Assembly (NCBI GenBank): GCA_028706585.1
Contig: JAQTVX010000018.1
Span: forward strand, 1-15,876
Length of the DNA: 15,876 nucleotides
Origin: Candidatus Krumholzibacteriia bacterium
GTDB taxonomy: Bacteria > Krumholzibacteriota > Krumholzibacteriia > Krumholzibacteriales > Krumholzibacteriaceae
Reading direction: 5' to 3'
A program made the position numbers and the translations under genes. This document shows, piece after piece, positions 14,622 to 15,876 of this stretch. A model generated the notes under the pieces. That model was not told where the DNA came from. It did not search any database and worked only from the letters and a program-made list of their open reading frames with translations. Position 1 is the first letter of the stretch. Each line of letters begins with the position of its first letter.

Positions 14622-15876
14622 TCACCTTTCTTTGCACGCTTCATACAGCGCGTCGATTGCGTTCCCGTATCGTTCAACGATCTTCTTTCTCCTAAGCTTG
14701 AGAGTCGGCGTGAGAAGCTCGTTCTCGACGGTGAACCCTTCGGCGAGGAGCTCAAACGCCCTCACCTTCTCGAAAGGCGCGAGCTCCGCCGTCGCTCGCT
14801 CGACTTCTTGCGCGATGAGATCGCGGATCCCTCGCCGGGCGAGAAGCTCCGCGTAATCAGCGGCGGCGATCCCCTTCTCACGCGCGTACCGCTCGATCAT
14901 CTCGCGCCGCGGGACGACGAGAGCGGCGATGAACTTCCTGTTGTCGCCATAGAGAAGCACCTGGTCGATATACGGGCTTCTTATGATTTCCGCTTCTATC
15001 GGGGCGGGCGCCACTTTCTTCCCGTACGAGGTGACAATGAGCTCCTTGAGCCTCCCCGTTATGACGAGGTTTCCACGCGCATCGAACCTTCCCTGATCCC
15101 CCGTGTGAAACCAGCCGTCCCCGTCGATCGCCTTCGCCGTCTCTTCGGGCATGTTGAAATATCCGCACATGAGGTTCGGGCCCCTGACGAGGATCTCGTC
15201 CGATTCGCCTATCTTCACGTCGACGCCGTCGAGAGGCTTGCCGACCGTTCCGAGACAAATGTCCTCGAGCGTGGTGACGCACACGATCGGCGCGGTCTCC
15301 GTCAGGCCGTATCCTTCGATGATGTTGAAACCTAGGACGTGGAGCGTCTTCGCGAGCTTTCGGTCGAGGGGCGCGCCACCTGAGACGAGCAGCCGGAGCC
15401 TCCCTCCCGCGATCTTCCTGAACTTCGAGGCGACGAGACGGTCGTATAGAGCACATCGCACGCGGAGCGAGAGCGGCACCTTCTCGCCTCGATAGAGGCG
15501 ATTCGCGCGCTCGTTGAGACTTCTCAGCGCGGCGAACACGAGCCTTCGCCGGATCAGGGGCGCCTCCATAACCTTCTGCTCGACCGCCTCGTAGATCTTC
15601 TCGACGATGCGCGGCACGACGATGATGATCGTCGGGCGGATCTTCTGCACATCGCTCACGATGGTGGAGATTCCCTCCGCATAGGCGATCGTCGCGCCGG
15701 CGAAGAGCATCGAGTAGTACCCGCATGTCCTCCCGATCATATGGCACAGCGGCAGAAATGAAAGGAACGTATCATCGGAGGTCACCTTGAAACGCCGCAG
15801 TGCCGAGAACGCATTGAAGGTTATATTGCCGTGCGATAGCACGACCCCCTTCGGGGCGCCAGTAGTGCCCGACGTA
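14622..15876 (-). CDS. Long-chain fatty-acid-CoA ligase, FadD15/FAA-like (partial, N-terminus outside window)
   Basis: An AMP-forming synthetase that activates a fatty acid with ATP and CoA. The frame stays open to the window edge, so the 417 visible codons are the C-terminal part. The first visible residues are the phosphate-binding loop TSGTTGAPKG followed by VVLSHGN. Further motifs: FLPLCHMIGR, LLVSGGAPLD, YGLTETAP (about 189-196 of the visible part), GDGWFHTGD (about 252-260), ITGRLKELIVTSYGKKVAP, and TLKLRRKKI near the end with the catalytic Lys (about visible residue 393). The GRLKELIVTSYGKKVAP form and the long segment before GGRLRLLVSGGAPL are typical of long-chain rather than acetyl-CoA synthetases. 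A GTG at 15842 could be misread as a start but lies inside the core motif. It is directly followed by the reductase gene. Confidence 0.93.
   Translation of the reverse strand, partial: TSGTTGAPKGVVLSHGNITFNAFSALRRFKVTSDDTFLSFLPLCHMIGRTCGYYSMLFAGATIAYAEGISTIVSDVQKIRPTIIIVVPRIVEKIYEAVEQKVMEAPLIRRRLVFAALRSLNERANRLYRGEKVPLSLRVRCALYDRLVASKFRKIAGGRLRLLVSGGAPLDRKLAKTLHVLGFNIIEGYGLTETAPIVCVTTLEDICLGTVGKPLDGVDVKIGESDEILVRGPNLMCGYFNMPEETAKAIDGDGWFHTGDQGRFDARGNLVITGRLKELIVTSYGKKVAPAPIEAEIIRSPYIDQVLLYGDNRKFIAALVVPRREMIERYAREKGIAAADYAELLARRGIRDLIAQEVERATAELAPFEKVRAFELLAEGFTVENELLTPTLKLRRKKIVERYGNAIDALYEACKER

Noticed and set aside
13884..15335. Long 483-codon open frame on the plus strand opposite the reductase and ligase genes
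   Set aside because: It is antisense to two genes with intact catalytic motifs, is extremely rich in Arg, Asp and Glu, and has no recognisable domain; it is a shadow of high-GC codon usage.

Overview
The window comes from a GC-rich (by eye about 60%) Gram-negative bacterium. The evidence for an outer membrane is an RND efflux pump with a membrane-anchored periplasmic adaptor, plus two predicted lipoproteins and other exported proteins. The gene mix (HAE1-like RND pump, Liv-type uptake operon with a secreted prolyl oligopeptidase, SUMF1-domain lipoprotein, long-chain acyl-CoA synthetase with an NAD_binding_4-type reductase) would suit an uncultured lineage such as the FCB group or related candidate phyla. 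That placement is inference; no rRNA or marker gene is present. I saw no tRNA or rRNA gene, CRISPR array, insertion sequence or phage gene.

Layout. (1) 1-97, minus: the first 32 codons of an exported protein, read from a good sigma70-type promoter at 154-182. (2) 98-300: divergent intergenic region with that promoter and a 16-bp interrupted palindrome just before the next start codon. (3) 301-4604, plus: two-gene RND efflux operon (adaptor and inner-membrane pump, ATGA overlap); no outer-membrane channel gene is adjacent. (4) 11347 down to 4641, minus: six tightly packed genes, livJ-livH-livM-livG-livF and then a secreted S9A prolyl oligopeptidase. (5) 11348-11693: intergenic region between divergent genes. 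(6) 11694-12668, plus: a SUMF1/FGE-sulfatase-domain lipoprotein. (7) 13407 down to 12679, minus: a class I SAM methyltransferase gene, clearly AT-richer than its neighbours, with its own recognisable promoter. (8) 15876 down to 13536, minus: a long-chain acyl-CoA synthetase (5' end outside the window) followed by an extended-SDR thioester/acyl reductase.

How the genes may work together. The adaptor and pump would form an inner-membrane/periplasmic efflux unit that needs a TolC-type channel encoded elsewhere. In the liv cluster, the prolyl oligopeptidase could cut oligopeptides outside the cytoplasm and the ABC system could import released branched-chain or related amino acids; this link rests on gene order only. 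The acyl-CoA synthetase and reductase together suggest fatty acid to acyl-CoA to aldehyde or alcohol conversion. Most genes belong to well-known families. I did not find a clearly new multi-gene system; the observations most worth checking are the liv/oligopeptidase operon, the SUMF1 lipoprotein lacking one of the two FGE cysteines, the palindrome and possible leaderless start of the RND operon, and the AT-rich methyltransferase gene.
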